From Flavonifractor porci (GTDB taxonomy: Bacteria; Bacillota; Clostridia; Oscillospirales; Oscillospiraceae), in NCBI RefSeq assembly GCF_037572415.1, contig NZ_JBBHLB010000014.1, positions 22,830-86,829 on the forward strand: 64,000 nucleotides of DNA. The letters are read 5' to 3'. The notes beneath the pieces were generated by a model. The model saw nothing but the letters and a program-made list of their open reading frames with translations. It ran no database searches and was not told the DNA's origin. A program made the position numbers and the translations under genes. Shown here piece after piece: positions 1 to 9,208 of the stretch (its first letter is position 1; each line of letters opens with the position of its first letter).

Positions 1-136
1 CAAGATTTGACGGCGATTCCATCAAATTCAGGCGGCAGAACTCTTGACGGAAAGGGCTAATTACGATAAAATAAACAGACGTTTATTGTGGGGCATTCAC
101 GGAAAACGAACAGAGACTGGTATAGGAAGTGAAGAA

Positions 137-1078
137 ATGGCAAAATACATTTTGAAAAGAGTGCTGATGGCAGTGATCACGCTGTTCATCGTCATCTGTG
201 TCACTTTTTTCCTCATGAACGCCGTTCCGGGCAATCCCTGGCTGTCTGAGAAAACCCCATCTCAGGCCACCATCGACGCCCTGAATGAGAAGTACGGCCT
301 GGACAAACCGGTCATCGTCCAGCTGGGCCTCTATCTGGAGGATATCGCCCACGGCGATTTCCGCAACTCCATCAAGATGCAGAAGGACCGGCCTGTGCTT
401 GATATCATCACCACCATGTTTCCCCTGTCGGCCAAGATCGGCATCATCGCCATCAGCTGGGCCATCTTGGTGGGCGTCCCATTGGGCTGTCTGGCCGCCT
501 ATAAACGAGGTACCTGGGTGGACAGCTTGTTACGAGTGGTGTGTACCATAGGTATTTCCATGCCGGGCTTCGTGGTAGCCACCATACTGCTGCATGTGTT
601 CACCGGCGGTATCGAGGGATTCAAGATATTCCCCACCGGCTTTGACGGCAGCTGGCAGAGCTATGTGCTGCCCTGCGCCGCCCTGGGCTTCTATCCCATG
701 TGTTACCTGTCCCGGCAGACCCGTACCGCCATGCTGGACTCCATCAATCAGGAGTACATCAAGACGGCCCGGGCCAAAGGTCTGAAGAACAAGAAGATCA
801 TCTTCAAGCACGCCCTGCGCAACGCCCTGATCCCCGTGATCACTTACCTGGGCCCCCAGATCGCCTTTACTCTGTGCGGCGGCTTCGTGGTGGAGAAGGT
901 ATTCTCCATCCCCGGCCTGGGCCGCTACTTTGTAATGTCTATCCAGGCCCGTGACTACCCCATCATTATGGGCACCACCATCTTCCTGGCGGCCTTCGTG
1001 ATCGTGATGAACCTGCTGGCCGACCTGCTGTACAAGCTGGTGGATCCTCGAATCAATCTGAGCAAGGGAGGGAACTGA
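137..1078 (+). CDS. Oligopeptide/dipeptide ABC transporter permease (OppB/DppB family)
   Basis: Inner-membrane permease of a peptide-type ABC importer, 313 residues. The start at MAKYILKRVL is chosen because a purine-rich GGAAGTGAAG ribosome site lies just upstream; the longer upstream reading has no membrane character. It shows an N-terminal transmembrane anchor, the AVPGNPW segment common in OppB/DppB proteins, several hydrophobic spans and the cytoplasmic EAA loop around SINQEYIKTARAKGL, which docks to the ATPases. It is the first gene of a four-gene operon with a second permease and two ATPases. The exact substrate (di-, oligopeptide or nickel) cannot be read from sequence. Confidence 0.93.
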   Translation: MAKYILKRVLMAVITLFIVICVTFFLMNAVPGNPWLSEKTPSQATIDALNEKYGLDKPVIVQLGLYLEDIAHGDFRNSIKMQKDRPVLDIITTMFPLSAKIGIIAISWAILVGVPLGCLAAYKRGTWVDSLLRVVCTIGISMPGFVVATILLHVFTGGIEGFKIFPTGFDGSWQSYVLPCAALGFYPMCYLSRQTRTAMLDSINQEYIKTARAKGLKNKKIIFKHALRNALIPVITYLGPQIAFTLCGGFVVEKVFSIPGLGRYFVMSIQARDYPIIMGTTIFLAAFVIVMNLLADLLYKLVDPRINLSKGGN

Positions 1079-1079
1079 G

Positions 1080-2342
1080 TTGGCTGATCGTAAACATAAG
1101 AAAGTCCTTGGCTCCCTGCAGCCCGACGTTGAGGATATCCTGGACTGGAACAAGCTGCCCGACAATGCCTTTGAGCCGGCCAGCGCGCAGGAAAAGGAGA
1201 GCTTTATTCAGGACCGCAAGAGCGTGTCCTACTGGAAGGATGCCTGGCGCCGTCTGCGCCGCAACAAGGTGGCCATGGTGGCCATGGTCATCGTGATCCT
1301 CATTGCCCTGTTTGCCTTTGTGGGTCCCATGATCGTGCCCTACGGCTACGACGAGCAGATCCGCGGCGCCAATAACCTGCACCCCTGGCACTATTCCCTG
1401 GAGGACCGGATGGCCCAGGACCCGGATGCCGCTGTTGAGGCGGCCAGAGCCGAGGCTGAAGCCGAAGGCCGGGAGTTTACCCGCCGGGACGAAGCCATGC
1501 TCCGGGCCCAGATCAAGTCCGGCGGCGCCCAGGAAATGAAGCCCCACCTCTTCGGCTATACCGATGAGGAGCTTCAGCGCAAGGCCAATGGAGAGTTTGT
1601 GTTCCCCCATGTGTTCGGCTGCGATATGCACGGCCGTGACATCATGGTCCGTACCATGATCGGCGCCCGCGTGTCCATGATCGTGGGTATCTGCTGCGCC
1701 CTTATCGTGCTGGTCATCGGCGCCATCTACGGCTCCATCTCCGGCTACTGCGGCGGCAAGGTGGACGCGGTCATGCAGCGTATCGTGGAGATCATCTACT
1801 CCGTTCCCGAGGTGCTCATCATCCTGCTGCTGGGCGCAACGCTCAAGCCCATTCTGGAGGACTTCCAGAACTCGGGCGACGGGCCGCTGCAGAAGCTGGT
1901 CACCATCCTGGGTCCCAACCTGATCGCCATCTTCATCGCCTTCGGTCTGCTGTACTGGGTGACCATGAGCCGCATCATCCGCGGCCAGATCCTCCAGCTC
2001 AAGCAGCAGGAGTACGTCACCGCCGCCCGTGCCCTGGGCGCCAAGGGCGGGCGCATCATCAAGCGCCATCTGCTGCCCAACTGCGTGGGCCAGATCGTGA
2101 CCACCACCTTCCTGCAGATCCCCTCCGCCATCTTTACCGAGTCCTTCCTGTCCTTCCTGGGCATGGGCGTTTCCGCACCCATGACCAGCCTGGGCTCCAT
2201 GTGCTCCGACGGCCTGAGCGGCCTGCAGACCTATCCCTACCGTTTGTTTATCCCCGCCGCCATCCTGAGCGTGCTGATCCTGTGCCTGAACCTGTTCGGC
2301 GACGGCCTGCGCGACGCTCTGGATCCCCGGCTGAAGAAGTAA
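1080..2342 (+). CDS. Oligopeptide/dipeptide ABC transporter permease (OppC/DppC family)
   Basis: Second permease, 420 residues, longer than the usual ~300 because of an N-terminal cytoplasmic extension and an insert of about 90 residues (roughly 100-190) after the first transmembrane span. The start is a TTG one base past the stop of the preceding permease, with AGGGAGGG upstream, suggesting translational coupling. The EAA loop is visible at QQEYVTAARALGAKGG, followed by the RHLLPN and ESFLSFLGMG motifs typical of DppC/OppC. It forms the membrane channel with the upstream permease. Confidence 0.93.
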   Translation: MADRKHKKVLGSLQPDVEDILDWNKLPDNAFEPASAQEKESFIQDRKSVSYWKDAWRRLRRNKVAMVAMVIVILIALFAFVGPMIVPYGYDEQIRGANNLHPWHYSLEDRMAQDPDAAVEAARAEAEAEGREFTRRDEAMLRAQIKSGGAQEMKPHLFGYTDEELQRKANGEFVFPHVFGCDMHGRDIMVRTMIGARVSMIVGICCALIVLVIGAIYGSISGYCGGKVDAVMQRIVEIIYSVPEVLIILLLGATLKPILEDFQNSGDGPLQKLVTILGPNLIAIFIAFGLLYWVTMSRIIRGQILQLKQQEYVTAARALGAKGGRIIKRHLLPNCVGQIVTTTFLQIPSAIFTESFLSFLGMGVSAPMTSLGSMCSDGLSGLQTYPYRLFIPAAILSVLILCLNLFGDGLRDALDPRLKK

Positions 2343-2358
2343 GAAAGGAGGAGACACC

Positions 2359-3432
2359 ATGGAAGAGAAACAGAAAACCGGCAAGCTGCTGGAAGTGAAG
2401 GACCTCCACGTCTCCTTCTTTACCCCAGCCGGCGAAGTCAAGGCCGTGGGCGGTATCAGCTATGACCTGAATTATGACGAAGTCATGGGCATCGTGGGCG
2501 AGTCCGGCTCCGGCAAGAGCGTGGAGGCTTACTCCATCATCGGCCTGCTCCAGTCTCCCGGTAAGGTGGTGGGCGGTTCCATCACCCTGGAGGGCGAGGA
2601 CGTGCTGGCCAAGAGCAAGGAAGAGATGATCGACCTGCGGGGCAACAAGGTGGCCATGATCTTCCAGAATCCCATGACCTGCCTCAACCCCGTGTACACC
2701 ATCGGCAACCAGCTCATCGAGGCCCTGAAGGCCCACGACAAGAAGGTCTCCAAGCAGGAGGCCGCCAAGCGGGCTATGGAGATGCTGGAACTGGTGGGCA
2801 TCAACAACGTGGAGAAGCGGATGAAGCAGTATCCCCACGAGCTGTCCGGCGGTATGCGCCAGCGCGTGATGATCGCCATGGGCCTGATCTGCCATCCCCA
2901 GCTGCTCATCGCCGACGAGCCCACCACCGCCCTGGACATGACCATCCAGGCCCAGATCCTGGAGCTGATGAAGGACCTGCAGAAAAAGACCCACATGGGC
3001 ATCATCTTCATCACCCACAACCTGGGCGTGGTGGCCGAGATCTGCGACAAGGTCTCCGTCATGTACGCCGGCAAGATGGTGGAGCAGGGCCCTGTGGACG
3101 ACATCTTCTACAAGCCCGGCCACCCCTACACCATGGGCCTGCTGCGGTCCATGCCCCGGGTGGACGCCGAGAGCTACGAGCGCCTGATCCCCATCGAGGG
3201 CACCCCCGTGGATATGCTCAATCCCCCCGAGGGCTGCCCCTTTGCCCCCCGGTGTGAGTACGCCATGAAGATCTGTCTGCAGAAGATGCCCCCCTATGTG
3301 GAGCTGGGTGACAACCACCGCTCCGCCTGCTGGCTGCGGGTGCAGGAGCAGATCGAGAAGGAGAAGGCCGGCCAGGCGGACGCCAAGCCCGCGCAGGAGA
3401 CCGGGAACAAGGAGGCGGGCGACCATGAGTGA
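2359..3432 (+). CDS. Oligopeptide ABC transporter ATP-binding protein (OppD/DppD family)
   Basis: ATPase subunit of 357 residues that powers the importer. Walker A is GESGSGKS, the signature is LSGGMRQR, and Walker B is LLIADEPTTALD, followed by the H-loop in ITHNLGVV. The C-terminal OppD-type extension carries the CPFAPRCEYA cysteine motif seen in oligopeptide ATPases. A strong AAGGAGG site precedes the ATG. The stop codon overlaps the start of the next ATPase by 8 bases, so the two subunits are probably made together. Confidence 0.95.
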   Translation: MEEKQKTGKLLEVKDLHVSFFTPAGEVKAVGGISYDLNYDEVMGIVGESGSGKSVEAYSIIGLLQSPGKVVGGSITLEGEDVLAKSKEEMIDLRGNKVAMIFQNPMTCLNPVYTIGNQLIEALKAHDKKVSKQEAAKRAMEMLELVGINNVEKRMKQYPHELSGGMRQRVMIAMGLICHPQLLIADEPTTALDMTIQAQILELMKDLQKKTHMGIIFITHNLGVVAEICDKVSVMYAGKMVEQGPVDDIFYKPGHPYTMGLLRSMPRVDAESYERLIPIEGTPVDMLNPPEGCPFAPRCEYAMKICLQKMPPYVELGDNHRSACWLRVQEQIEKEKAGQADAKPAQETGNKEAGDHE

Positions 3433-4459
3433 GAAGAATGATATCCTCGTTCAGGTAGACCACCTGAAGAAATACTTTGGCGTCAAGGGCGTGAAGGGCC
3501 CCGGCGTTCAGGCCGTGGAGGATGTGTCCCTGTTCATCAAGCGGGGCGAGACTCTGGGCCTGGTGGGCGAGTCCGGCTGCGGCAAGACCACCCTGGGCCG
3601 TACCATCCTCCAGCTCCATCCCCCCACGTCCGGTAAGATCGTCTACGACGGCGAGACCATCTTTGAGGGTGAGGACCCCTGGCAGCGGGATGAGAAGGGC
3701 CAGCTGGTCCACATCAAGACGCCCAAGCCCAAGGCGGTCAATATGCTGCCCTACCGGCGGAAGATGCAGATCATCTTCCAGGACCCCTCCGCCTCTCTGG
3801 ACCCCCGTATGACGGTGGGCGAGATCATCGGCGAGGCTCTGGATATCCATAAGCTGTGCCCCAATAAGAAGGACCGCACCGACCGCATCAAGGAACTGCT
3901 CAGCCGGGTGGGTCTGAACACCGAACACGCCAACCGCTATCCCCATGAATTCTCCGGCGGCCAGCAGCAGCGCGTGGGCATCGCCCGCGCCCTGGCGGTG
4001 CGCCCCGAGTTCATTGTGTGCGATGAGCCCATCTCCGCCCTGGACGTGTCCATTCAGTCCCAGGTGGTGAATATGCTGGAGGATATGCAGCAGGATCTGG
4101 GCCTGACCTACCTGTTCATTGCCCATGACCTGTCCGTGGTCCGCCACATCTCCAACCGCATCGGCGTCATGTATCTGGGTTCTCTGGTGGAGCTGGCCGA
4201 GAGCTATGAGCTCAACCGCAACCCCATCCACCCCTACACCAAGACCCTGCTGTCCGCCGTGCCGGTGCCCGACCCCGAGGTGAGCCGTACCCGCCAGCGT
4301 ATCGTGCTGCAGGGCGACATCCCCTCTCCCATGAATCCGCCCTCCGGCTGCCGGTTCCATACCCGCTGCCCCTATGCCACCGAGAAGTGCAAGGAGTCCG
4401 TGCCCCAGTTCAAGGAACACGCCCCGGGGCATTATGCGGCCTGTCACCTGCTGGGTTAA
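3425..4459 (+). CDS. Oligopeptide ABC transporter ATP-binding protein (OppF/DppF family)
   Basis: Second ATPase, 344 residues, starting at MSEKNDILVQ inside the end of the preceding ATPase gene. It has Walker A GESGCGKT, signature FSGGQQQR, Walker B FIVCDEPISALD and the C-terminal CRFHTRCPYA cysteine motif. A segment of about 40 residues between Walker A and the Q-loop is expanded compared with textbook OppF. Longer open reading upstream in this frame is antisense-free read-through of the neighbour and is not used. A terminator follows 46 bases downstream. Confidence 0.95.
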   Translation: MSEKNDILVQVDHLKKYFGVKGVKGPGVQAVEDVSLFIKRGETLGLVGESGCGKTTLGRTILQLHPPTSGKIVYDGETIFEGEDPWQRDEKGQLVHIKTPKPKAVNMLPYRRKMQIIFQDPSASLDPRMTVGEIIGEALDIHKLCPNKKDRTDRIKELLSRVGLNTEHANRYPHEFSGGQQQRVGIARALAVRPEFIVCDEPISALDVSIQSQVVNMLEDMQQDLGLTYLFIAHDLSVVRHISNRIGVMYLGSLVELAESYELNRNPIHPYTKTLLSAVPVPDPEVSRTRQRIVLQGDIPSPMNPPSGCRFHTRCPYATEKCKESVPQFKEHAPGHYAACHLLG

Positions 4460-4505
4460 GCGGAAACGCGGCCTGTGCAGGAAGGCGACCCAAGCAAAAA
4501 TTGGA

Positions 4506-4532
4506 AAAAGGCGGCGATTTGCCGCCTTTTTT
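4506..4532 (+). terminator. Intrinsic terminator after the ABC permease/ATPase operon
   Basis: A GGCGGC/GCCGCC stem with an ATTT loop, preceded by A residues and followed by TTTTTT. It separates the permease-ATPase genes from the binding-protein gene, which has its own promoter. Confidence 0.85.
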
Positions 4533-4585
4533 CGAAATCAAAAAAGAATGAACTGAAGAGTTCGTAACAATTTTGAAACATATTC

Positions 4586-4615
4586 TTTACACCTGTACCT
4601 GACCTGTGGTATAAT
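4586..4615 (+). promoter_or_regulatory. Sigma-A promoter of the peptide-binding lipoprotein gene
   Basis: TTTACA at 4586-4591 and a consensus TATAAT at 4610-4615 with an 18-base spacer. This allows the binding protein to be expressed well above the membrane subunits, as is common for such operons. Confidence 0.7.
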
Positions 4616-4637
4616 GCTTTTGCGTTACTTTAATGCG

Positions 4638-4677
4638 CGAAAGGCCATGGCCTTTCGGCGCCCGCAAAGCGGGCGCC
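4638..4677 (+). promoter_or_regulatory. Tandem hairpins in the 5' leader of the binding-protein gene
   Basis: Two adjoining GC-rich stems: a perfect 20-base palindrome centred on GGCCATGGCC (4638-4657) and a 9-bp stem GGCGCCCGC/GCGGGCGCC with an AAA loop (4657-4677). They lie between the promoter and the ATG at 4750. They have no U-tract, so they are not ordinary terminators; mRNA stabilisation or a leader control is possible. Confidence 0.5.
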
Positions 4678-4749
4678 GGTGACCATTCCCATGTGTATCG
4701 CGCCTCAAGGCGTCATAGATACAAAAATGAGAAAGATGGAGGTCCAACC

Positions 4750-6483
4750 ATGAAAAAGAGAAAGCTTGTCTCTCTGCTTCTGTCCGGAGCTCTCGTGTTC
4801 GGTCTGCTGGCCGGCTGCGGCGGCGGCACCAGCAACAGCAATGAGACTCCCGACGCTCAGAACAGCGGCACTCCCAGCACCGAGGGTCCTTCCGGTGAAG
4901 CTTTTGAGATGACCGTCAACATCGCTTCTGAGCCCCAGTCCATCGATCCTGCTCTGAACAGCGCGGTCGACGGCGCCATCATGCTCAGCCATATGTTCGA
5001 AGGCCTGATGCGCTGGAAGGATTCCGGCACTGAGACCGCCGGTACCGACGGCACCTGCAACAACGCCGTGCTGGACTACGGCCAGGCTGAGTCCCACGAG
5101 AAGACTCCCAATGAGGACGGCACTGTTACCTATACCTTCAAGCTGCGCGAGGACGCCAAGTGGTCCGACGGCAAGCCTGTTACCGCTCAGGACTTTGTGT
5201 TCTCCTGGCAGCGCCTGGTCAGCCCCGAGACCGCTTCTGACTACAACTACATGATCGACAGCGTGGTCAACGCCAAGGAGATCATCAACGGCGAGAAGGA
5301 TCCCAGCGAGCTGGGTGTTAAGGCTGTGGACGACAAGACCTTTGAGGTCACTCTGACCACCGACCTGCCCTACTTCCTGGAGATCTGCGCCTTCCCCTCC
5401 ACCTTCCCCGTGCGCGAGGATATCGTGAGCAACGCTCAGTGGACCTATGATCCCGCCACCTACATCTCCAACGGCGCTTACAAGATGACTGTCCGTGAGA
5501 CCAACTCCCAGATCGTCATGGAGCCCAACGAGAACTACTATGCTGTGGATACCCTGGGCCCCAAGAAGATCACCTTCAAGCTGATGGACGACCAGAACGC
5601 CATGCTCAACGGCTTTAAGTCCGGTGAGCTGGACTTCATCGAGGACCTGCCCACCGACGAGATCGCTGGCCTGATGACCTCCGGCGACCTGAAGATCGTG
5701 GACTACATCGGCACCTATTACGTCTGCTACCAGACCCAGAAGGCTCCCTTCGACGATCCTCGCGTCCGTAAGGCCTTCACTCTGGCTGTCGACCGCAAGT
5801 ACATCGTTGACGAGATCACCCAGACCGGTCAGGTCGAGGCTGGCGGCTTCGTGCCCGCTGGTGTTTACGACGCTGCCGGCGCTACCGGCGACGACTTCCG
5901 CACCACCGGCGGCGACTACTACGATCCCTATCAGGAGGCCTATGAGGCCAACTGTGAGGAGGCCCGTGCCCTGCTGGCCGAGGCCGGCTATCCCGACGGC
6001 AAGGGTTTCCCTGTTGTTGAGTACCTGTATAACACCGGCGAGTCCCACAAGGCTGTGGGCGAGGCCCTGCAGAATATGTGGCAGACTCAGCTGGGCGTGA
6101 CCGTCACCCTGAACAACCAGGAGTGGGCCACCTTCCTCCAGACCCGTAAGGACGGCGATTACTCCATCGCCCGTAACGGCTGGATCGCCGACTACAATGA
6201 TCCCATGTGCTTCCTGGATATGTGGCTCACTGGCGGCGGCAACAACGACGCTCAGTACTCCAACAAGGAGTATGATGCCAAGATCGCTGCTGCCAAGGCT
6301 GCTACCGATCCCGCTGAGCGCATGAAGCTCATGCACGAGGCTGAGGACATCATCATGGGTCAGGACTATGCTCTGTGCCCCCTGTACTTCTACACTCAGA
6401 AGTATATGCTGGCCGACGGCATCCAGGGTATGTACTATACTCCTCTGGGCTACTTCTTCTTCGACCACTGCACCCAGGGCTGA
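4750..6483 (+). CDS. Peptide ABC transporter substrate-binding lipoprotein (OppA/SBP family 5)
   Basis: Extracellular solute receptor of 577 residues. The start follows GATGGAGG. A lipoprotein signal peptide runs over residues 1-22 with lipobox LLAGC and Cys23 as the lipidation site, followed by a Ser/Asn/Gly-rich linker. The mature part has SBP family 5 features: AEPQSIDPAL-like entry, DAKWSDGKPVTAQDFVFSW, an SNGAYKM block and PFDDPRVRKAF. Length and domain order match OppA. Codon use is strongly biased, consistent with high expression. It follows the permease and ATPase genes and would deliver peptide to them. Confidence 0.95.
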   Translation: MKKRKLVSLLLSGALVFGLLAGCGGGTSNSNETPDAQNSGTPSTEGPSGEAFEMTVNIASEPQSIDPALNSAVDGAIMLSHMFEGLMRWKDSGTETAGTDGTCNNAVLDYGQAESHEKTPNEDGTVTYTFKLREDAKWSDGKPVTAQDFVFSWQRLVSPETASDYNYMIDSVVNAKEIINGEKDPSELGVKAVDDKTFEVTLTTDLPYFLEICAFPSTFPVREDIVSNAQWTYDPATYISNGAYKMTVRETNSQIVMEPNENYYAVDTLGPKKITFKLMDDQNAMLNGFKSGELDFIEDLPTDEIAGLMTSGDLKIVDYIGTYYVCYQTQKAPFDDPRVRKAFTLAVDRKYIVDEITQTGQVEAGGFVPAGVYDAAGATGDDFRTTGGDYYDPYQEAYEANCEEARALLAEAGYPDGKGFPVVEYLYNTGESHKAVGEALQNMWQTQLGVTVTLNNQEWATFLQTRKDGDYSIARNGWIADYNDPMCFLDMWLTGGGNNDAQYSNKEYDAKIAAAKAATDPAERMKLMHEAEDIIMGQDYALCPLYFYTQKYMLADGIQGMYYTPLGYFFFDHCTQG

Positions 6484-6497
6484 TTTCAGCCATCCAA

Positions 6498-6530
6498 CCG
6501 GGCGGAGCCATGCGGCTCCGCCCGGTTTTT
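6498..6530 (+). terminator. Intrinsic terminator after the binding-protein gene
   Basis: ACCGGGCGGAGCC paired with GGCTCCGCCCGGT around ATGC, followed by TTTTTG. The remaining 200 bases to 6731 contain one short dispersed repeat and no credible gene. Confidence 0.88.
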
Positions 6531-6674
6531 GTTGTTGAGCTGTTCTGGCCCAGGGACTGTCCCGGGGTGTTCAGGCGATGCAGGGCAGGCGTGTCCTCCT
6601 GACTGCGAGCCCCAATATAGCCCTGACAAACGGACGGGTACAGACTTCCCACTTCTGCAAAACGGCATTTTTGA

Positions 6675-6701
6675 GCGTAGGGGCCGATGCCCTCATCGGC
6701 C
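6675..6701. repeat. Dispersed intergenic repeat, copy 1
   Basis: GCGTAGGGGCCGATGCCC followed by CATCGGCC, forming a small GGCCGATG/CATCGGCC hairpin. A near-copy is at 31565-31591. Both sit in spacers beside terminators. Confidence 0.6.
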
Positions 6702-6731
6702 TGTCGGTCCTTGTTTCCGGTAACCTCTGAC

Positions 6732-6786
6732 GCTAAAAACCCCCGACACACCGGATATCCGGTATGCCGGGGGGGTTGGTTTTAGC
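6732..6786. terminator. Long palindromic terminator serving the minus-strand protease gene
   Basis: GCTAAAAACCCCCG at one end pairs with the CGGGGGGGTT...TTTTAGC end around an ACCGGATATCCGGT core. Read on the minus strand it ends in a U-rich tract directly after the stop of the HtrA-like gene; it may act in both directions. Confidence 0.7.
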
Positions 6787-6792
6787 GGATGA

Positions 6793-8121
6793 TTACCAGT
6801 TGCCGAAGGGAAAGTTGTAATAGTAATTGCCGCCCCCCTGCGGTTGCTGCTGGTGTTGCTGCTGCTGCTGATATTCCTGCTGGAGCTGCTCCATGGCCTC
6901 CTGCCGGGCCTGGTTATCCTCATCCAGCACCACGTTGATGGTGAGGGTTTCCCCATTGCGGTAGACGGTAAAGGCAATGGTGTCGCCAGCCTTGTTGTCC
7001 TTCACCGCCTCAGACAGGGCGGAACTGGTGGAGACAGCGGTATCGTTTATGGCGGTAATGATGTCGCCCACCTGAAGGCCGGCCTTCTGGGCGCAGGAGC
7101 CGTCCAGAATGGCCTTGATCTCAGCGCCGGCAGGGATGCCGTACCGCTGGGCCTCCTGGCTCACATTGTTCATCAGGATGCCCACGTTGGGCTTGCCGGT
7201 AACATAGCCGTTCTCCATGATGGAGGTGACCATATCCTTCACGTCATTCATGGGGATGGCAAAGCCCAGACCCTCCACGGAGGCCTCGGAGGCGGAGCTG
7301 GAGGACAGCTTGGCGGACACGATGCCCACCACCTGGCCGTACTTGTCAAACAGGGGACCGCCGGAGTTGCCGGAGTTGATGGCGGTATCGGTCTGAATCA
7401 TATTGATGACAGTGCCGTCGCTCATGGTGACGGAGCGGTCCTTGGAGGACACATAGCCGCCGGTGAAGGTGAAGGTCAACTCACCCAGGGGATTACCGAT
7501 GGCGTATACCGGCTCACCCACATTGATGGCGTCGGAATCGCCCAGCACCACTGGCCGCAGGTTGCCCTGGTCGATCTTCAGTACGGCGATGTCGTTTTCC
7601 TCCTCGCCGCCCACCAAAGTGGCGCCATAGCTCTTGCCGTCGGCAAAGAACACGGTGATATCGCTGACGCCGTCAATGACGTGGTAGTTGGTGAGGATGT
7701 AGCTGGTGGTGTCGTTGGAACTGATGACGAAGCCAGAGCCGGACACGGCGTTCTTTACGGTCTGGCCCCACACGTTGGTAGTCACATTGCCGTTGACGCC
7801 CACCACCGACTCCAGGTTGGAGGCATACACCTCCTCCGGGGAGAGGACGGTCTTGCCGTCCACATTGGCCAGAGACACGGCGGTGGGGCGGGTACCCTCG
7901 TAAATGGTGGTGGAGTTGCCGCCGAAGCGGTTGATGGCCCAAACGCCGCCGCCGCCCACCGCGCCGCCAATGATGGCGCAGCACAGGCCAACGGCAATAA
8001 ACTTGCCAAAACCGCCCTTTTTCTTTTGTTTGGGGGGCTCGGCGTCATACACATGGAACTGATTGCTTTCTATGACGGGCTCCCGATCCTCGGGGGGCCG
8101 ATTATAATCACTGTAATACAT
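6793..8121 (-). CDS. HtrA/DegP-like S1C serine protease with PDZ domain
   Basis: Membrane-anchored quality-control protease, 442 residues. A cytoplasmic N-terminus of about 40 residues precedes one transmembrane span (about 41-62). The trypsin-like domain has His147 in TNYHVIDG, Asp177 in ENDIAVLKID and Ser253 in NSGNSGGPLF, the complete catalytic triad. One PDZ domain follows at about residues 310-400, with the GLQVGDIITAIND core. The tail is odd: a glutamine/histidine-rich stretch ending in aromatic residues (YYYNFPFGNW). AAAGGAGAG precedes the ATG. It is expected to degrade misfolded exported proteins on the cell surface. Confidence 0.94.
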   Translation of the reverse strand: MYYSDYNRPPEDREPVIESNQFHVYDAEPPKQKKKGGFGKFIAVGLCCAIIGGAVGGGGVWAINRFGGNSTTIYEGTRPTAVSLANVDGKTVLSPEEVYASNLESVVGVNGNVTTNVWGQTVKNAVSGSGFVISSNDTTSYILTNYHVIDGVSDITVFFADGKSYGATLVGGEEENDIAVLKIDQGNLRPVVLGDSDAINVGEPVYAIGNPLGELTFTFTGGYVSSKDRSVTMSDGTVINMIQTDTAINSGNSGGPLFDKYGQVVGIVSAKLSSSSASEASVEGLGFAIPMNDVKDMVTSIMENGYVTGKPNVGILMNNVSQEAQRYGIPAGAEIKAILDGSCAQKAGLQVGDIITAINDTAVSTSSALSEAVKDNKAGDTIAFTVYRNGETLTINVVLDEDNQARQEAMEQLQQEYQQQQQHQQQPQGGGNYYYNFPFGNW

Positions 8122-8273
8122 CAGGGTCTCTCCTTTACCAGCGGATTTTACGGTTTTCCTGGAACGAGTTTTAGGATACCCGGTAATTGTGGCGGAACTA
8201 TGAAGAAAATGTGCATGATTTTTAAATTATTCCCATCACCGGCAAAAACGGAACGGATACCGGGGAATAGCAG

Positions 8274-8304
8274 AAAAAAGGGACGCATTTGCGTCCCTTT
8301 TTTA
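8274..8304. terminator. Bidirectional terminator between protease promoter region and DegV gene
   Basis: AAAAAAGGGACGCA/TGCGTCCCTTTTTT stem-loop immediately after the minus-strand DegV gene; symmetrical A and T tracts allow function on either strand. The 120 bases to 8150 are the protease upstream region. Confidence 0.85.
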
Positions 8305-8314
8305 AACGTTATCA

Positions 8315-9184
8315 TTATTTTTCCAGAGCTTTTGTTACAGTGACAGCACGGGCGCCGGGGCCGATATGGCAGGCCACCGACAGGGACAGGGGGTCCATAT
8401 GGATGGGATAACCGGGGAAAATGGCCTCCAGCTCCTCCAGCCACGCCTGGGCGTCGGCCCGGTCGCCGGTGTAGGCGGCGGCGATGTGGAGCTGCTCCGG
8501 ACCGGCCAGACCGGCGAACTGGGTCTCCATGGTGTGGTGGATGGCGTCGATCATGGTCTTTTTGGCGGACTTCCAGCCACGGACCTTGGCAAAGGAGTCC
8601 AGCTTCTCACCCTGGATGCGCAGCACAGGCTTGATGCCCAGCACCGCGCCCAGAGCAGCGGCGGCGGGGGTGCAGCGGCCGCCCTTTTTCAGGTATTTCA
8701 GGGTGTCCACGGTGATGTAGATGTCGGAGTCAAACTTGGTGCGCTCCAAATAGTCGCGGATCTCCTGAACGGACTTGCCGGCCTGGGCCATTTCCAGAGC
8801 GTCCAGCACCGACTGGCGCTGGGTCACCGAGATGCGCTGGTTGTTGACCACAAACACCTTGCCCTCGTAGTCCTGGGAGAGCATCATGGCGGTCTCGCAG
8901 GAGCTGCTCAGACCGCTGGACATGGGAATGTACACGATCTGGTCATAGTCCTGGAGGATCTTGTCCCACAGGTCGGTCACGTCGCCGGGGGAGGGCTGGG
9001 TGGTTTTGACGTCGGCGTCCTGGACCAGACGCTCATAGAACTGCTCCTGGGAGAGGGTGATATCCTCCAAAAAGAGCTCGTCATTGATATAAAAAGGCAT
9101 GGGCAGTACAAAAATGCCAAGCGCTCTGCCCTGGGCCTGGGTGATGCCGCTGTTGCTGTCGGTGGCAATGGCGATCTTACTCAT
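8315..9184 (-). CDS. DegV family fatty-acid-binding protein
   Basis: Protein of 289 residues starting at MSKIAIATDSNSGI, preceded by a weak GTGAGGT site. It has the DegV hallmarks: ATDSNSGI near the N-terminus, the PMSSGLSSSCETA loop and the KKGGRCTP and LGIKPVL motifs that line the fatty-acid pocket. DegV/FakB proteins present fatty acids to a FakA kinase; no FakA is nearby. It is 24 bases downstream of a MarR-type regulator on the same strand and shares its promoter. Confidence 0.92.
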   Translation of the reverse strand: MSKIAIATDSNSGITQAQGRALGIFVLPMPFYINDELFLEDITLSQEQFYERLVQDADVKTTQPSPGDVTDLWDKILQDYDQIVYIPMSSGLSSSCETAMMLSQDYEGKVFVVNNQRISVTQRQSVLDALEMAQAGKSVQEIRDYLERTKFDSDIYITVDTLKYLKKGGRCTPAAAALGAVLGIKPVLRIQGEKLDSFAKVRGWKSAKKTMIDAIHHTMETQFAGLAGPEQLHIAAAYTGDRADAQAWLEELEAIFPGYPIHMDPLSLSVACHIGPGARAVTVTKALEK

Positions 9185-9208
9185 AACGTACCTCACTTCA
9201 TCAGATCT

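Noticed and set aside
4705..6468. 587-codon minus-strand open frame opposite the binding-protein gene
   Set aside because: Val/Gly/Leu-rich shadow produced by strong codon bias of the real gene; no start signals.
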